Source: Nocardia sp. MH4 | GTDB taxonomy: Bacteria; Actinomycetota; Actinomycetes; Mycobacteriales; Mycobacteriaceae | DNA length: 64,000 nucleotides | Direction of reading: 5' to 3' | NCBI RefSeq assembly: GCF_019266065.1 | Contig: NZ_LPNR01000109.1 | Coordinates: 1 to 64,000, forward strand | In this document: positions 54,910 to 63,931 of the stretch, piece after piece | How the letters are laid out: each line of letters opens with the position of its first letter | Numbering within the stretch: the stretch's first letter is position 1 | The notes under the pieces: generated by a model | Told to the model about the DNA's origin: nothing | Seen by the model: the letters and a program-made list of their open reading frames with translations, nothing else | Database searches by the model: none | Made by a program: the position numbers and the translations under genes

Positions 54910-55721
54910 TTGGCGATGCCCTTGCCGACGACGTGCGCGTCGTACTCGGGGTGCTTGTCGAGCCAGCCGCGGATGAACGGGCAGTGCGCGGTGATGGTGC
55001 GCCCGCGCGCGATCACGTCCTCGACGGCCTGGCGGGCGAGCACGCTGCCCAGGCCCTTGCCCGCGAAGGCGCCGTCGATCTCGGTGTGGATGAAATCGGT
55101 GTCGTTGTCGCGCTCGATGTACTCGGCGAAGCCGGCCAGTGCGCCGTCGTAGAACACGTCGTAGCGGTTCTTCTCCGGGTTGCGCACGACCCGGCGCTCG
55201 GGCTCGGTCGACGCGGGCTGCGCGGCGGGGGTGGTCTCGGACATCTTCTTGCGCTCCTTCCGCACCGGAACAGGGTGCGCGCTCAGGATCGACACGCGGT
55301 TGAACGCGCCGATCGCGACGGCGATCCAGATGATCACCGAGATCTGTTCCTCGGACCAATGCTCGCGCGCGATCTCGTATTCCCGATCGGTGCGCTCCTC
55401 GTCGGGCAGGGTGGTGACGGCCTCGGCCAGCCCCAGCGCGGCCCGGTCGGCGGCCGAGTACGTGCCGCCGCGCCGCCAGGCGGGCAGCACCGCGATCTCC
55501 TGTGCCGACAAGCCGGCGCCGAGGCCCGCGTGCTCGTGCACGTCGAGGCAGTACGGGCAGCCGTTGATCTGGGAGACCCGCAGATTGATCAGCTCGATCA
55601 GCCGCCGCTCGATCCCCGCGGCCGCCGCGGCGGCGCGGATCTCGGCGGCGGTCGCGCTGAGCGCTTTGAAGATCGCGGGGTGCTGCTTGTCGATCCACAC
55701 GCGGTCGTGGCGTTCGGTCAC
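54906..55721 (-). CDS. AhpD-like carboxymuconolactone decarboxylase fused to a GNAT domain
   Basis: A 271-residue frame without a stop between two proteins that are normally separate. Residues 1-150 are AhpD/CMD-like, with redox Cys pair QINGCPYCLDVHEHAG (C55, C58). Residues ~175-271 are a short GNAT/YidJ-type acetyltransferase-like domain (NRYDVFYDGALAGFAEY, GKGLGSVLARQAVEDV, CPFIRGWLDKHPEY). The second part has its own Met (55244) with GGAAGGAG nine bases upstream, inside the fused gene, so it may also be made alone. GTG 55721 is the start. Confidence 0.85.
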   Translation of the reverse strand: MTERHDRVWIDKQHPAIFKALSATAAEIRAAAAAAGIERRLIELINLRVSQINGCPYCLDVHEHAGLGAGLSAQEIAVLPAWRRGGTYSAADRAALGLAEAVTTLPDEERTDREYEIAREHWSEEQISVIIWIAVAIGAFNRVSILSAHPVPVRKERKKMSETTPAAQPASTEPERRVVRNPEKNRYDVFYDGALAGFAEYIERDNDTDFIHTEIDGAFAGKGLGSVLARQAVEDVIARGRTITAHCPFIRGWLDKHPEYDAHVVGKGIAK

Positions 55722-55776
55722 TCTCGCGATGCTAGCGCCGCGCGCCGCGGCCCGTCGGACCGCGGCGCGCCGACGG

Positions 55777-56793
55777 CTATTCCCGACCTGCGGAGGTGAA
55801 GGACATGTCGGCGTAGCGGTTGCCCGCCACTTGCCCGGCGATCGGCTCCAGCGTGGCGAGCTCCTCGGCGGTGAGCCGCACCGTGGCCGCCGCGACGTTC
55901 TCGGCCAGTCGGACGCGCTTGCGGGTGCCGGGGATCGGCACCACCGGCAGGCCGTGCGCCTCGGCGCGCGCGTGCACCCACGCCAGCGCCGCCTGGGCCT
56001 GGGTGATCCCGTGCGCCGCGGCGATCGCGGCCAGCGGGGCGAGCAGCTCGGCGTTGTGCTCGGCGTTGTCGCCGGTGAAGCGGGGCTGGAACCGGCGGAA
56101 GTCCTTGTCGCCGAGGTCCTTCGCGGTGCGGAACGCGCCGGTGAGGAAGCCACGACCCAGCGGCGAGTACGGCACGAACGCCACGCCGAGTTCGGCGGCG
56201 GCGGGCACCGCGGTGCGCTCGACGTCGCGGGAGAACAGCGACCACTCCGACTGCACGGCCGCGATCGGGTGCACCGCGTGCGCGGCGCGCAGTTCGTCGC
56301 CGGTCACCTCCGAGAGCCCCAGCGCGCGCACCTTGCCCGCCGCGACGAGTTCGGCCAGCGTGCCGACGGTCTCCTCGATCGGCGCCCGCGGATCGCGCCG
56401 GTGCATGTAGTACAGGTCGATCGTGTCGATGCCGAGCCTGCGCAGGCTCGCGTCGACCGCGGCGCGGATGTAGCCGGGGGAGTTGTCGAAGCCGCGGTAG
56501 GCGGGGTCGTCGGCCTTGCGCACGATGCCGAACTTGGTCGCGATCACCAGCTCGTCGCGATGGGCGCGGACGAACTCGGACAGGAACTCCTCGTTGTGGC
56601 CCGAGCCGTAGATGTCGGCGGTGTCGAACAGGGTGACGCCGAGTTCGAGCGCGTGCTCGAGGGTGGCGCGTGATTCGGCCGGATCGGTCTCGCCGTAGAA
56701 CTCGCTGATGCCCATGCAGCCCAGGCCCTGCACGCCGACCAGCGGGCCGCCGGTGCCGAGGGTGGTGGTGGGCAGCGTCGCGGTGGTGCTCAT
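55777..56793 (-). CDS. Aldo/keto reductase
   Basis: A 338-residue reductase. Asp/Tyr in LFDTADIYGSGHNE, Lys in VIATKFG, His in LYYMHRRDPRAPIEE, and a C-terminal PIPGTRKRVRLAENVAA cofactor segment are all intact. It overlaps the MerR-family gene by four bases (ATGA) and is its obvious target. It is related to the gene at 49003 but keeps the catalytic His. Confidence 0.93.
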   Translation of the reverse strand: MSTTATLPTTTLGTGGPLVGVQGLGCMGISEFYGETDPAESRATLEHALELGVTLFDTADIYGSGHNEEFLSEFVRAHRDELVIATKFGIVRKADDPAYRGFDNSPGYIRAAVDASLRRLGIDTIDLYYMHRRDPRAPIEETVGTLAELVAAGKVRALGLSEVTGDELRAAHAVHPIAAVQSEWSLFSRDVERTAVPAAAELGVAFVPYSPLGRGFLTGAFRTAKDLGDKDFRRFQPRFTGDNAEHNAELLAPLAAIAAAHGITQAQAALAWVHARAEAHGLPVVPIPGTRKRVRLAENVAAATVRLTAEELATLEPIAGQVAGNRYADMSFTSAGRE

Positions 56794-57254
56794 GTATCGG
56801 TTCCTTCGCTCGTGGACGCGGTGCGCGTGGCCGGCCGGTCGGCCTCGGATCTGCCCTCGTAGATGGCGATCTTGTAGTCGAGGACGGCCACGGTCTGCTG
56901 GAGTTCCGCGATCTTGTCGAGCACGTCGGACCTGGTCTGGCGGAACATCGCGAGCCGCTCCGGGTAGGTCTGCTCACCCGCCTTGACCAGTTCGGCGTAG
57001 CGGATCATGTCGGCCACCGGCATGCCGGTCATCCGCAACCGCTTGATCAGCGTCAGCCATTCCAGGTCGCGGTCGCTGAAGCGCCGGTTGCCGGTGTGGT
57101 CGCGGCCGACGTAGCTCATCAGCCCGATCCGCTCGTACCAGCGCAGGGTGTCGCGACTGAGGCCCGATCGCTCGGCGACCTGGCCGATCGAGTATCGCGG
57201 GCGTTCGCGATCGTCGTCCCCGGCGGTGCTGCGCAGGGCCGCGTCCTGATCCAT
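56790..57254 (-). CDS. MerR family transcriptional regulator
   Basis: A 154-residue MerR protein: winged helix YSIGQVAERSGLSRDTLRWYERIGLMSYVGRDHTGNRRFSDRDL, then a long coiled-coil dimerisation helix (LDKIAELQQTVAVLDYKIAIYEG). No conserved metal-site cysteines, so organic or carbonyl inducers are likelier. The ATG at 57254 follows AAAGGGACGAG. It is the first gene of an operon with the aldo/keto reductase. Confidence 0.93.
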   Translation of the reverse strand: MDQDAALRSTAGDDDRERPRYSIGQVAERSGLSRDTLRWYERIGLMSYVGRDHTGNRRFSDRDLEWLTLIKRLRMTGMPVADMIRYAELVKAGEQTYPERLAMFRQTRSDVLDKIAELQQTVAVLDYKIAIYEGRSEADRPATRTASTSEGTDT

Positions 57255-57343
57255 CGTGCTCGTCCCTTTCTCGTGGAACCCCACCGACGCTATCCACCTG
57301 GAGTGCGCTCCAAGCAAGACTTATTCTCGCGGGACGAGCGAAT

Positions 57344-57712
57344 TCAGTTGTACTTCGGCAGCTCCTGCACGGCCCACCGGTTGCCGTCGGGGTCGGCGAA
57401 GAAGGTGAACAGACCCCAGCCCATGTCCTGCACCGGGCTGGCCTCCACGCCCGCGGCCACGAGCTGCTCGTAGGCCTGCTGGGCACTGGGGACGACCATC
57501 TGCATGCCCTCGACGCTGCCGGGGGCCGCACTGGTCAGGCCGCGGCCGATGCAGATCGAGCAGCCGGAGCCGGGCGGGGTGAGCTGGACGAAGCGGATGT
57601 CCGGGCTCGGGGTGTGGTCGTGATCGGCGTTGAAACCGATGCTGGTGTAGAAGTCCTTGGCCCGATCGACATCGGTGACCGGGATGGCAACGAGTTCGAT
57701 TTTCCAATCCAT
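57344..57712 (-). CDS. VOC family protein
   Basis: A 122-residue glyoxalase-like protein (IELVAIPVTDVDRAKDFYTSIGF; TFFADPDGNRWAVQELP). ATG 57712 is preferred, with 57724 possible. It is divergent from a small membrane protein gene and 89 bp from the MerR gene, so it could share redox/carbonyl stress functions with this cluster, but no direct link is visible. Confidence 0.87.
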   Translation of the reverse strand: MDWKIELVAIPVTDVDRAKDFYTSIGFNADHDHTPSPDIRFVQLTPPGSGCSICIGRGLTSAAPGSVEGMQMVVPSAQQAYEQLVAAGVEASPVQDMGWGLFTFFADPDGNRWAVQELPKYN

Positions 57713-57760
57713 GCCGTTCAGCATGGCACCAGAGGCCGACAGAAACGTAGTGTGGATCAC

Positions 57761-57964
57761 ATGGCAGGTAAGGACATCGACCGCGTCAGGGCCCGATCGG
57801 CCTGGGAGACGGTCAAGGAGAGCCCGGTGATCACCGCGATCGCGGTGGCGCCGGTGGTGCTGGTGCTCGGCGTGGTGTGGTGGCTGACGAACGGTTTCGT
57901 CGCCTTCGTGCTGCTCGCCCTGCTGGGGGTCGGCATCGTCGTCGGCGGCAAGCTGCTCAAGTAG
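57761..57964 (+). CDS. Small two-TM membrane protein
   Basis: A 67-residue protein: a charged N-terminus (MAGKDIDRVRARSAWETVKES) and two hydrophobic segments (VITAIAVAPVVLVLGVVWWLT and VAFVLLALLGVGIVVGGKLL). No family recognised. It is probably a short membrane hairpin. It converges on a phosphatase gene 12 bp away. Confidence 0.7.
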   Translation: MAGKDIDRVRARSAWETVKESPVITAIAVAPVVLVLGVVWWLTNGFVAFVLLALLGVGIVVGGKLLK

Positions 57965-57976
57965 CCGCGTCCGCCC

Positions 57977-58468
57977 TCAGCGGGGCACGTGGAAGTACGT
58001 GAGTTCACCCGAACCCGGGTCCAGCTGTGCCCACAGCCGGTCGAACTCGAGCACGGCCAGCGCCGAGGTGGGAAATTTGCGGCTGAGCTCGGTCGCCTGA
58101 TCGGAGTCGCGATTGGCCGCGAGTTCCCAAGCGGTCCACGGGATTCCGGGCACGTGCCCGACGACGAGCAGCGTGCCGACGGCATCGTCGGTGAGCTGGA
58201 CCAGCTCGATCAGGGTGTGCGGGTTCGCCTCGTAGATGTCGTCGGTGTACTCCACCGGCGCATCGATCCCGGTCGCGGCGAGCGTCTGCCTGGTCCTGGT
58301 GGCGGTCGAGCAGCGCACGGCGTCGATCGGCGGCTGGGTGGCCCGCAGCCAGTCACCGGCCAGGGCCGCCTCCCGCTGCCCACGCGGCGCCAGCGGGCGG
58401 GCGTGATCGCCGACACCGTCGGGGTATGCCGATTTTCCGTGCCGCATGAGGATCAGGGTCGCCACCAT
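57977..58468 (-). CDS. Histidine phosphatase (SixA-like)
   Basis: A 163-residue phosphoglycerate-mutase-fold phosphatase: the catalytic RHG in LILMRHGKSAYPDG, RPLAPRGQREA, Arg in STATRTRQTL and the second His in LLVVGHVPGI. This size fits the SixA group that removes phosphate from phosphohistidine proteins. ATG 58468 is used. Substrate not known. Confidence 0.88.
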   Translation of the reverse strand: MVATLILMRHGKSAYPDGVGDHARPLAPRGQREAALAGDWLRATQPPIDAVRCSTATRTRQTLAATGIDAPVEYTDDIYEANPHTLIELVQLTDDAVGTLLVVGHVPGIPWTAWELAANRDSDQATELSRKFPTSALAVLEFDRLWAQLDPGSGELTYFHVPR

Positions 58469-58626
58469 GGGAACCACCGTAATCCCGACCGCCGGTGAGG
58501 TAGCGGTCACACTCGAGGCACACTGAAAGCTGCGTCACCGTAGATGTGTTCGTGGCACACCCGCCGCGGGCCCGCCACGGACGACGTCTCGAGCCACCGA
58601 CCACACATTTCGAGGATCTGCACACT

Positions 58627-60294
58627 ATGGCCTACGTCATCACGCAGCGTTGTTGCAACGACGCCAGCTGCGTCACCGAGTGCCCGGTCGACTGCATCCG
58701 TCCGACCCCGGATCAGCCGGAATTCGCCACGGCGGAGATGCTGTACATCGACCCCGACACCTGCATCGACTGCGGAGCCTGTGTCGACGCGTGCCCGGTG
58801 GACGCCATCTTCTCCGAGGACGACCTGCTCGCCTCGCTGGCCAGGTACCGCGAGATCAACGCCGCCTACTTCCAGCGCCACCCGCTGGAGTCGAACTTCG
58901 ATCCGCTGGCGACCCCGACCCGTCCGCCCAAGGACCTGGGCACGCTGCGCGTCGCGATCGTCGGCGCCGGCCCGGCCGCCTGCTACGCCGCCGACGAACT
59001 GCTGCGCCGCAGCGACGTCGAGGTCGAGATGTTCGACCGGCTGCCGACCCCGTGGGGTCTGGTCCGGGCGGGCGTCGCGCCCGATCACGCGGGCACCAAG
59101 AACGTGGCGAACATGTTCGACTCGGCCTTCCGCCGCGAGACGCTGCAGTACTACCTCAACGTCGAGGTCGGTCAGCACATCGACCATCAGGAACTGCTCG
59201 ATCACCACCACGCGGTGATCTACGCGGTCGGCGCGTCCAGCGATCGCAAGCTCGGCGTGCCCGGCGAGGACCTGCCCGGCAGTCACTCGGCCACCGAGTT
59301 CGTCGCCTGGTACAACGGCCACCCCGACTTCGCCGATCGCGAGTTCGACCTGTCGGGCGAGCGCGCGGTGATCGTCGGCAACGGCAATGTCGCGCTCGAC
59401 GTCGCCCGCGTGCTCACCGTCGACCCGGACGAGCTCGCCAAGACCGACATCGCCGACCACGCCCTGGACGCGCTGCGCAACAGCAACATCCGCGAGGTGG
59501 TGATCCTGGGCAGGCGCGGCCCGCTGCAAGCCGCCTACAGCACCCCGGAGTTCCTGTCGCTGACGCACCTGAAGGGCGTCGACGTCGTCGTCGATCCGGC
59601 CGATCTGGCGCTGGACCCGCACAGCCAGGCGCTGCTCGACGACCCGAACATCGAGCCGTCGCTGCGGCTGAAGTACACCCTCGCGCAGGAGTACTCCACC
59701 GCCGAGCACGACCCCGCGCACAAGCGGATCGTCTTCCGCTACCTGACTACGCCGACCGCGGTGCACGGCGAGGACAAGGCAACCTCGATCGAGTTCGCGC
59801 ACAACGAACTGACCGAGGAGAACGGTCAGCTCGTGGCGACCGCCACCGATCGCACCGAGTCGCTCGACACCGGTCTGGTGCTGCGTTCGATCGGTTACCG
59901 CGGCGTGCCGATCGCGGGTCTGCCCTTCGACGAGCGGCGCGGCACCGTGCCCAGCGAGCACGGCCGGGTCATCGAGGCGACCGAGCCGGTGCCGGGCGTG
60001 TACGTCTCCGGCTGGATCAAGCGCGGCCCGCGCGGCGTGATCGGCTCCAATCGGGTCGACGCCGAGGAAACGGTGGAGGCGCTGATCGCCGACTTCATCG
60101 CGGGCAAGCTCACCGCGCCGACCGGTGACCGGGCGGCGCTGCAGGCGCTGCTCGCGCAGCGGCAGCCGGAGCTGGTCGACCGGAAGGGCTGGAAGACCAT
60201 CGACCAGGCAGAGAAGGCCGCGGGCAAGGCGGCGGGCAGGCCGCGGGTCAAGTTCACCACCCGCGCCGATCTGCTCAAAGCGGCCAAGGGCTAG
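58627..60294 (+). CDS. fprB: Ferredoxin--NADP reductase with N-terminal 7Fe ferredoxin (FprB-like)
   Basis: A 555-residue fusion. Residues 1-60 are a 7Fe ferredoxin ([3Fe-4S] ligands C9/C15 region to C56; [4Fe-4S] C46, C49, C52 with C19/C23 nearby, the usual crossed pattern). Residues ~105-460 are an adrenodoxin-reductase-type FAD/NADP enzyme (VAIVGAGPAACYAADELL; AVIVGNGNVALDVARVL). The Lys/Ala-rich C-terminus is an extension. It passes electrons between NADPH and ferredoxin or P450 systems. FprB is the mycobacterial homologue. Confidence 0.93.
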   Translation: MAYVITQRCCNDASCVTECPVDCIRPTPDQPEFATAEMLYIDPDTCIDCGACVDACPVDAIFSEDDLLASLARYREINAAYFQRHPLESNFDPLATPTRPPKDLGTLRVAIVGAGPAACYAADELLRRSDVEVEMFDRLPTPWGLVRAGVAPDHAGTKNVANMFDSAFRRETLQYYLNVEVGQHIDHQELLDHHHAVIYAVGASSDRKLGVPGEDLPGSHSATEFVAWYNGHPDFADREFDLSGERAVIVGNGNVALDVARVLTVDPDELAKTDIADHALDALRNSNIREVVILGRRGPLQAAYSTPEFLSLTHLKGVDVVVDPADLALDPHSQALLDDPNIEPSLRLKYTLAQEYSTAEHDPAHKRIVFRYLTTPTAVHGEDKATSIEFAHNELTEENGQLVATATDRTESLDTGLVLRSIGYRGVPIAGLPFDERRGTVPSEHGRVIEATEPVPGVYVSGWIKRGPRGVIGSNRVDAEETVEALIADFIAGKLTAPTGDRAALQALLAQRQPELVDRKGWKTIDQAEKAAGKAAGRPRVKFTTRADLLKAAKG

Positions 60295-60301
60295 CCGAGG
60301 C

Positions 60302-60330
60302 AGCCCCGGTCCGCGCGGCGGGCCGGGGCT
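60302..60330. terminator. Hairpin at the fprB/thioesterase convergence
   Basis: AGCCCCGG pairs with CCGGGGCT with a 13-nt GC-rich loop, eight bases after the fprB stop and touching the stop codon of the convergent gene. No T-run. Confidence 0.55.
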
Positions 60331-61102
60331 ACTCCGGCAGGGGCATGATCCGGACGACGGTCGTGGTGATCCCGCCGACCACGAACCACAGCCGCAGCAC
60401 CGGGCGGCCGGTCCGGTCGCCCGATTCGTAGCGGCCGCGCACCGTGATGTGCTCACGGGCCAGCACCGGGGCCACGTATTCGATGACCGCGCGGTGCGGT
60501 CCGGCGACCAGCTTGGGGTAGTCGACCAGGAACTGCTCGACCGCCTGCCAGTAGCAGGTGTGGTTGACGTGGTTGTACTGGTCGATATCGGTCGCGCGGA
60601 CCGGGAACGGCAGATCGGTGTCGGACTCGCGCGGGGCCGGATCGGTCAGGTAGGGCCGCCAGCGCAACCGGTGCTCGTCGGTGGATCGGGCCAGGTAGGC
60701 CAGGCCCTCGTCGCTGATCCGGGCGGGCAGATTGCTGGACTCGCTGAGGTTGATCCAGAAGCCCTCGGTCTCGATCAGCCCGCCGCCGTCGCTGGTGATC
60801 CGCGTGCGCATGTTCGTCCACCGGGTCGACATGCTCGAACACCAGCGGGTCAGGTGCACCTGGTCGGGCCAGGTGACCGGCCGGATGACGTCGATGACGG
60901 TGCGGCGCACGATCCAGGTGGGGTCGGTCCGATGCAGGGCCGTCTGATGCAGTTCGTCCCAGGAGATGTCCTGCAGATAGCGCGCCACGGCATCGAAGCG
61001 CAGCCGGTGATAGGGATCCACATCGCCAGCCCGGACGGGCCACGCCGCGGCGAAACCCATGCCCTCCTGGGGAAGCGGGGCCAGTGGCTGATCGAGTGAC
61101 AC
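60329..61102 (-). CDS. Acyl-ACP thioesterase-like double hot-dog protein
   Basis: A 257-residue protein resembling FatA/FatB-type acyl-ACP thioesterases: two hot-dog repeats, the first with FAAAWPVRAGDVDPYHRLRFDAVARYLQD, the second with PFPVRATDIDQYNHVNHTCYW, where Asp, Asn and His of VRATDIDQYNHVNH are the usual catalytic set. GTG 61102 follows AGGAGCACAC. It would release fatty acids from ACP or CoA. It is divergent from a Ser/Thr kinase gene. Confidence 0.88.
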   Translation of the reverse strand: MSLDQPLAPLPQEGMGFAAAWPVRAGDVDPYHRLRFDAVARYLQDISWDELHQTALHRTDPTWIVRRTVIDVIRPVTWPDQVHLTRWCSSMSTRWTNMRTRITSDGGGLIETEGFWINLSESSNLPARISDEGLAYLARSTDEHRLRWRPYLTDPAPRESDTDLPFPVRATDIDQYNHVNHTCYWQAVEQFLVDYPKLVAGPHRAVIEYVAPVLAREHITVRGRYESGDRTGRPVLRLWFVVGGITTTVVRIMPLPE

Positions 61103-61244
61103 GTGTGCTCCTTGCACGGCGCACCAGGTGTGCCGCGACTTCTTGCGTAGTTCTGCTGACGACTTTACGGGGCGCAGATCACACCCTCGCGCGGAGCCGG
61201 GGCAAGCGGTATCGAATTCCACCGGCTCCCGGTAGCCTGCAGGA

Positions 61245-62900
61245 ATGGCCGGCGGGGCGATGGCGGGCTCGATGTTCGGGCGCTATGAATTGCGCAGACT
61301 CCTCGGAGTCGGCGGTATGGGGGAGGTCTACGAGGCCTACGACACCTCCAAGAATCGCACTGTCGCCGTCAAGGTGCTCAACCGCGATCTGGCCAGAGAC
61401 CCCGTCTACGTGCAGCGATTCCGCCGGGAGTCGCACGCGATGGCGAGTGTGCAGGAGCCGCACGTCATCCCGGTGCACGACTGGGGTGAGGTCGACGGTG
61501 TCCTCTACATCGACATGCGGCTGGTCAAGGGCACCGATCTCAAGGACCGCCTGCAGCGGCACGGCAGGCTGACGCCCGGTGAGGCGGTGCAGGTGGTCGA
61601 ACAGATCGCCGCCGCGCTCGACGCCGCCCACGAGATCGGCCTGATCCATCGCGACGTGAAGCCCGCCAACATCCTGCTCACCAGCAGCATGTTCGCCTAC
61701 CTGGTCGACTTCGGCATCGCGCACACCGACTCCGATCCGCAGCTCACCAGCACCGGCAGCGCCGTCGGCTCGATGGCCTACATGGCGCCGGAACGCTTCG
61801 AGGACGCGCCGCTGACCGCCGCCGTCGACACCTACGCGCTGACCTGCGTGCTCTACGAGGCCCTGGTCGGGCGGGTCCCGTACCCGGTGAACAGCCTCGC
61901 AGGCGCGATCGGCTCGCATCAGATGGCGCCGCCGCCACGGCCCAGCGCCGTGGACCCGGCCCTGGAATTCTTCGATCCGGTGATCGATCGGGGCATGGCC
62001 AAGCGGCCGGGACAGCGCTACGCCACTCCCGGTGACCTGGCTCGCGCGGCCCGCGCCGCGCTGGTGCAGGGCGAGCGCGCGGCGCCGCGCACCGCGCCGG
62101 GCCCGCAAGTGGCGGCGGCGACCGTGGTCGGCCCGCTGACCGGGCCCCGGTCCTACGACACCGGTGAGCCGCCACCGCCGACGGTGTCCGGTCCCCAGGT
62201 GGTGGTGCCGCAGGCCGCCGGCCCGCAGCCGCAGTGGACGCCGCCGCCGGGCTATCGGATGAACGGTCCGCAGCCCACCCGGCCCGGCGGATACACCCAC
62301 CCCTCCGCGCCGCTGCCGCTGCCGCCGCGGCGCGGTTCGTCGACGCCGATCCTGGCCGGTGCGCTGGGCGCGCTGATCGTGGTTGCGGTGGTCGGCGCGG
62401 CGGTGTGGATCATGCTCAGCGTCGGCGACGACAAGCAGCGGACCATCGCCGATCCGCCGATCACGACCACCGGCGACGTGGTCCCGCCGCCGGTGATCGA
62501 GACGGTCAGCCAGACCGTCCCGACCACCCGGAACGCGCCGACCCCGACCCCGACGACGGTGCCGCCGCTGCAATCGAGCGTCTCCGGCGCCGACGGCCAG
62601 GGCTTCCTGACCAGCCCGCGCTGCAACGACAACGACGCCGCGATGACGATCGCGCGCACCACCGGCTCCCGTGTCGTCATCTGCCACACCGGCGACAACC
62701 GCTACTACTACAAGGGCGCGCGCGCCAGCGACGGCCTCGGGATCGAACTCGACGACCCGGTGCCGACCGGCGGTGGTGGTTTCACCGCGACCAATCCGAC
62801 CGACGGCACGCAGTATCAGCTCAGTTCGGCCGGACTCACCATCGTCAAGGGCGGCTCGGTGCTGGCCAGCGAGTCGGTGACGGAATTCGCCCATCGCTGA
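61245..62900 (+). CDS. Membrane Ser/Thr protein kinase (Pkn type)
   Basis: A 551-residue receptor-like Hanks kinase. The kinase domain (about 13-280) has GVGGMGEVY, catalytic Lys43 in AVKVL, HRDVKPANIL (Asp137) and DFGIAH (Asp155). A Pro-rich juxtamembrane linker leads to one transmembrane helix (about 366-388, PILAGALGALIVVAVVGAAVWIML). The ~155-residue outer part has two cysteines (in SPRCND and VICHTG) but no PASTA repeats, so it is not PknB; its ligand is unknown. It precedes the quinone oxidoreductase by 56 bp. Confidence 0.93.
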   Translation: MAGGAMAGSMFGRYELRRLLGVGGMGEVYEAYDTSKNRTVAVKVLNRDLARDPVYVQRFRRESHAMASVQEPHVIPVHDWGEVDGVLYIDMRLVKGTDLKDRLQRHGRLTPGEAVQVVEQIAAALDAAHEIGLIHRDVKPANILLTSSMFAYLVDFGIAHTDSDPQLTSTGSAVGSMAYMAPERFEDAPLTAAVDTYALTCVLYEALVGRVPYPVNSLAGAIGSHQMAPPPRPSAVDPALEFFDPVIDRGMAKRPGQRYATPGDLARAARAALVQGERAAPRTAPGPQVAAATVVGPLTGPRSYDTGEPPPPTVSGPQVVVPQAAGPQPQWTPPPGYRMNGPQPTRPGGYTHPSAPLPLPPRRGSSTPILAGALGALIVVAVVGAAVWIMLSVGDDKQRTIADPPITTTGDVVPPPVIETVSQTVPTTRNAPTPTPTTVPPLQSSVSGADGQGFLTSPRCNDNDAAMTIARTTGSRVVICHTGDNRYYYKGARASDGLGIELDDPVPTGGGGFTATNPTDGTQYQLSSAGLTIVKGGSVLASESVTEFAHR

Positions 62901-62956
62901 TCGGTCCGCCGGGATATGTTCGCGGTAGAGGGTGTCACCGAGAGAGGTTCTGGAAA

Positions 62957-63931
62957 ATGCGCGCAGCCCAGGTCGGCAAGCTGGATGGTCCGTCGGCGAT
63001 CGAGATCGTCGAACTGCCCGAGCCGGTGGCCTATCCCGGTGGGGTCCTGATCGACGTGCACGCGGCGGGCATCGCCTTCCCGGATGTGCTGATGACGCGC
63101 GGCCTGTACCAGATGAAGCCGGGCCTGCCGTTCGTCGTCGGCGGCGAGGTGGCGGGGGTGGTGCGCGAGGCGCCGGAGGGCTCGGCGCTGCGCCCGGGTG
63201 ATCGTGTCGCCGCCCTGACCATGCTCGGCAACGGTGTCGCCGAGGTGGCCGTCTCGCCCGAGCACGCCGTGTTCAAGCTGCCGGACAACGTCTCGCTCGA
63301 CGCGGGCGCGGGCATTCTGTTCAACGACCTCACCGTCCACTTCTGCCTGACCAAGCGTGGCCGGATCGCCCAGGGCGAGACCGTGCTGGTGCACGGCGCG
63401 GCGGGCGGCATCGGCACCTCCACCCTGCGCATGGCCAGGGCGCTGGGCGCGGGCCGGGTGATCGCGGTGGTGAGTACCGAGTCGAAGGCGCAGGTGGCCA
63501 AGGCCAACGGCGCGACCGACGTGGTGCTGGCCGAGGGCTGGCTCGCCGCGGTGAAGGAGCTCACCGAGGGCCGTGGCGTCGACATCGTGCTCGACCCGGT
63601 GGGCGGCGACCGCTTCACCGACAGCGTCCGCTCGCTGGCCGGTGGCGGCAGGCTGCTGGTCGTCGGTTTCACCGCGGGCGAGATCCCGACGGTGAAGGTG
63701 AACCGGCTGCTGCTCAAGAACGTCGAGGTGGTCGGGGCCGCGTGGGGCGAATGGGTGATGAGCCACCCGACCTACCTGGCCGAACAGTGGGCCGAGGTCG
63801 AGCCGCTGCTGGCCTCCGGCGCCATCCCCGCGCCCGAGCCGGTGCTGTACCCGCTGGAGAAGACGGCCGAAGCCGTTGCGGCGCTGGACAACCGGACCGC
63901 CACCGGCAAGGTCGTCGTGCGGCTGCGCTGA
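62957..63931 (+). CDS. NADPH:quinone oxidoreductase-like (zeta-crystallin type)
   Basis: A 324-residue medium-chain reductase lacking the catalytic zinc ligands. It has an N-terminal GroES-like fold (HAAGIAFPDVLMTRGLYQ, PFVVGGEVAGVV) and a Rossmann NADPH domain (VLVHGAAGGIGTSTLRMARALGA). It reduces quinones or enones. The ATG 62957 follows a weak ribosome binding site. In the last 69 bases after its stop I see only a short GAGCGG / CCGCTC hairpin and no gene. Confidence 0.93.
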   Translation: MRAAQVGKLDGPSAIEIVELPEPVAYPGGVLIDVHAAGIAFPDVLMTRGLYQMKPGLPFVVGGEVAGVVREAPEGSALRPGDRVAALTMLGNGVAEVAVSPEHAVFKLPDNVSLDAGAGILFNDLTVHFCLTKRGRIAQGETVLVHGAAGGIGTSTLRMARALGAGRVIAVVSTESKAQVAKANGATDVVLAEGWLAAVKELTEGRGVDIVLDPVGGDRFTDSVRSLAGGGRLLVVGFTAGEIPTVKVNRLLLKNVEVVGAAWGEWVMSHPTYLAEQWAEVEPLLASGAIPAPEPVLYPLEKTAEAVAALDNRTATGKVVVRLR

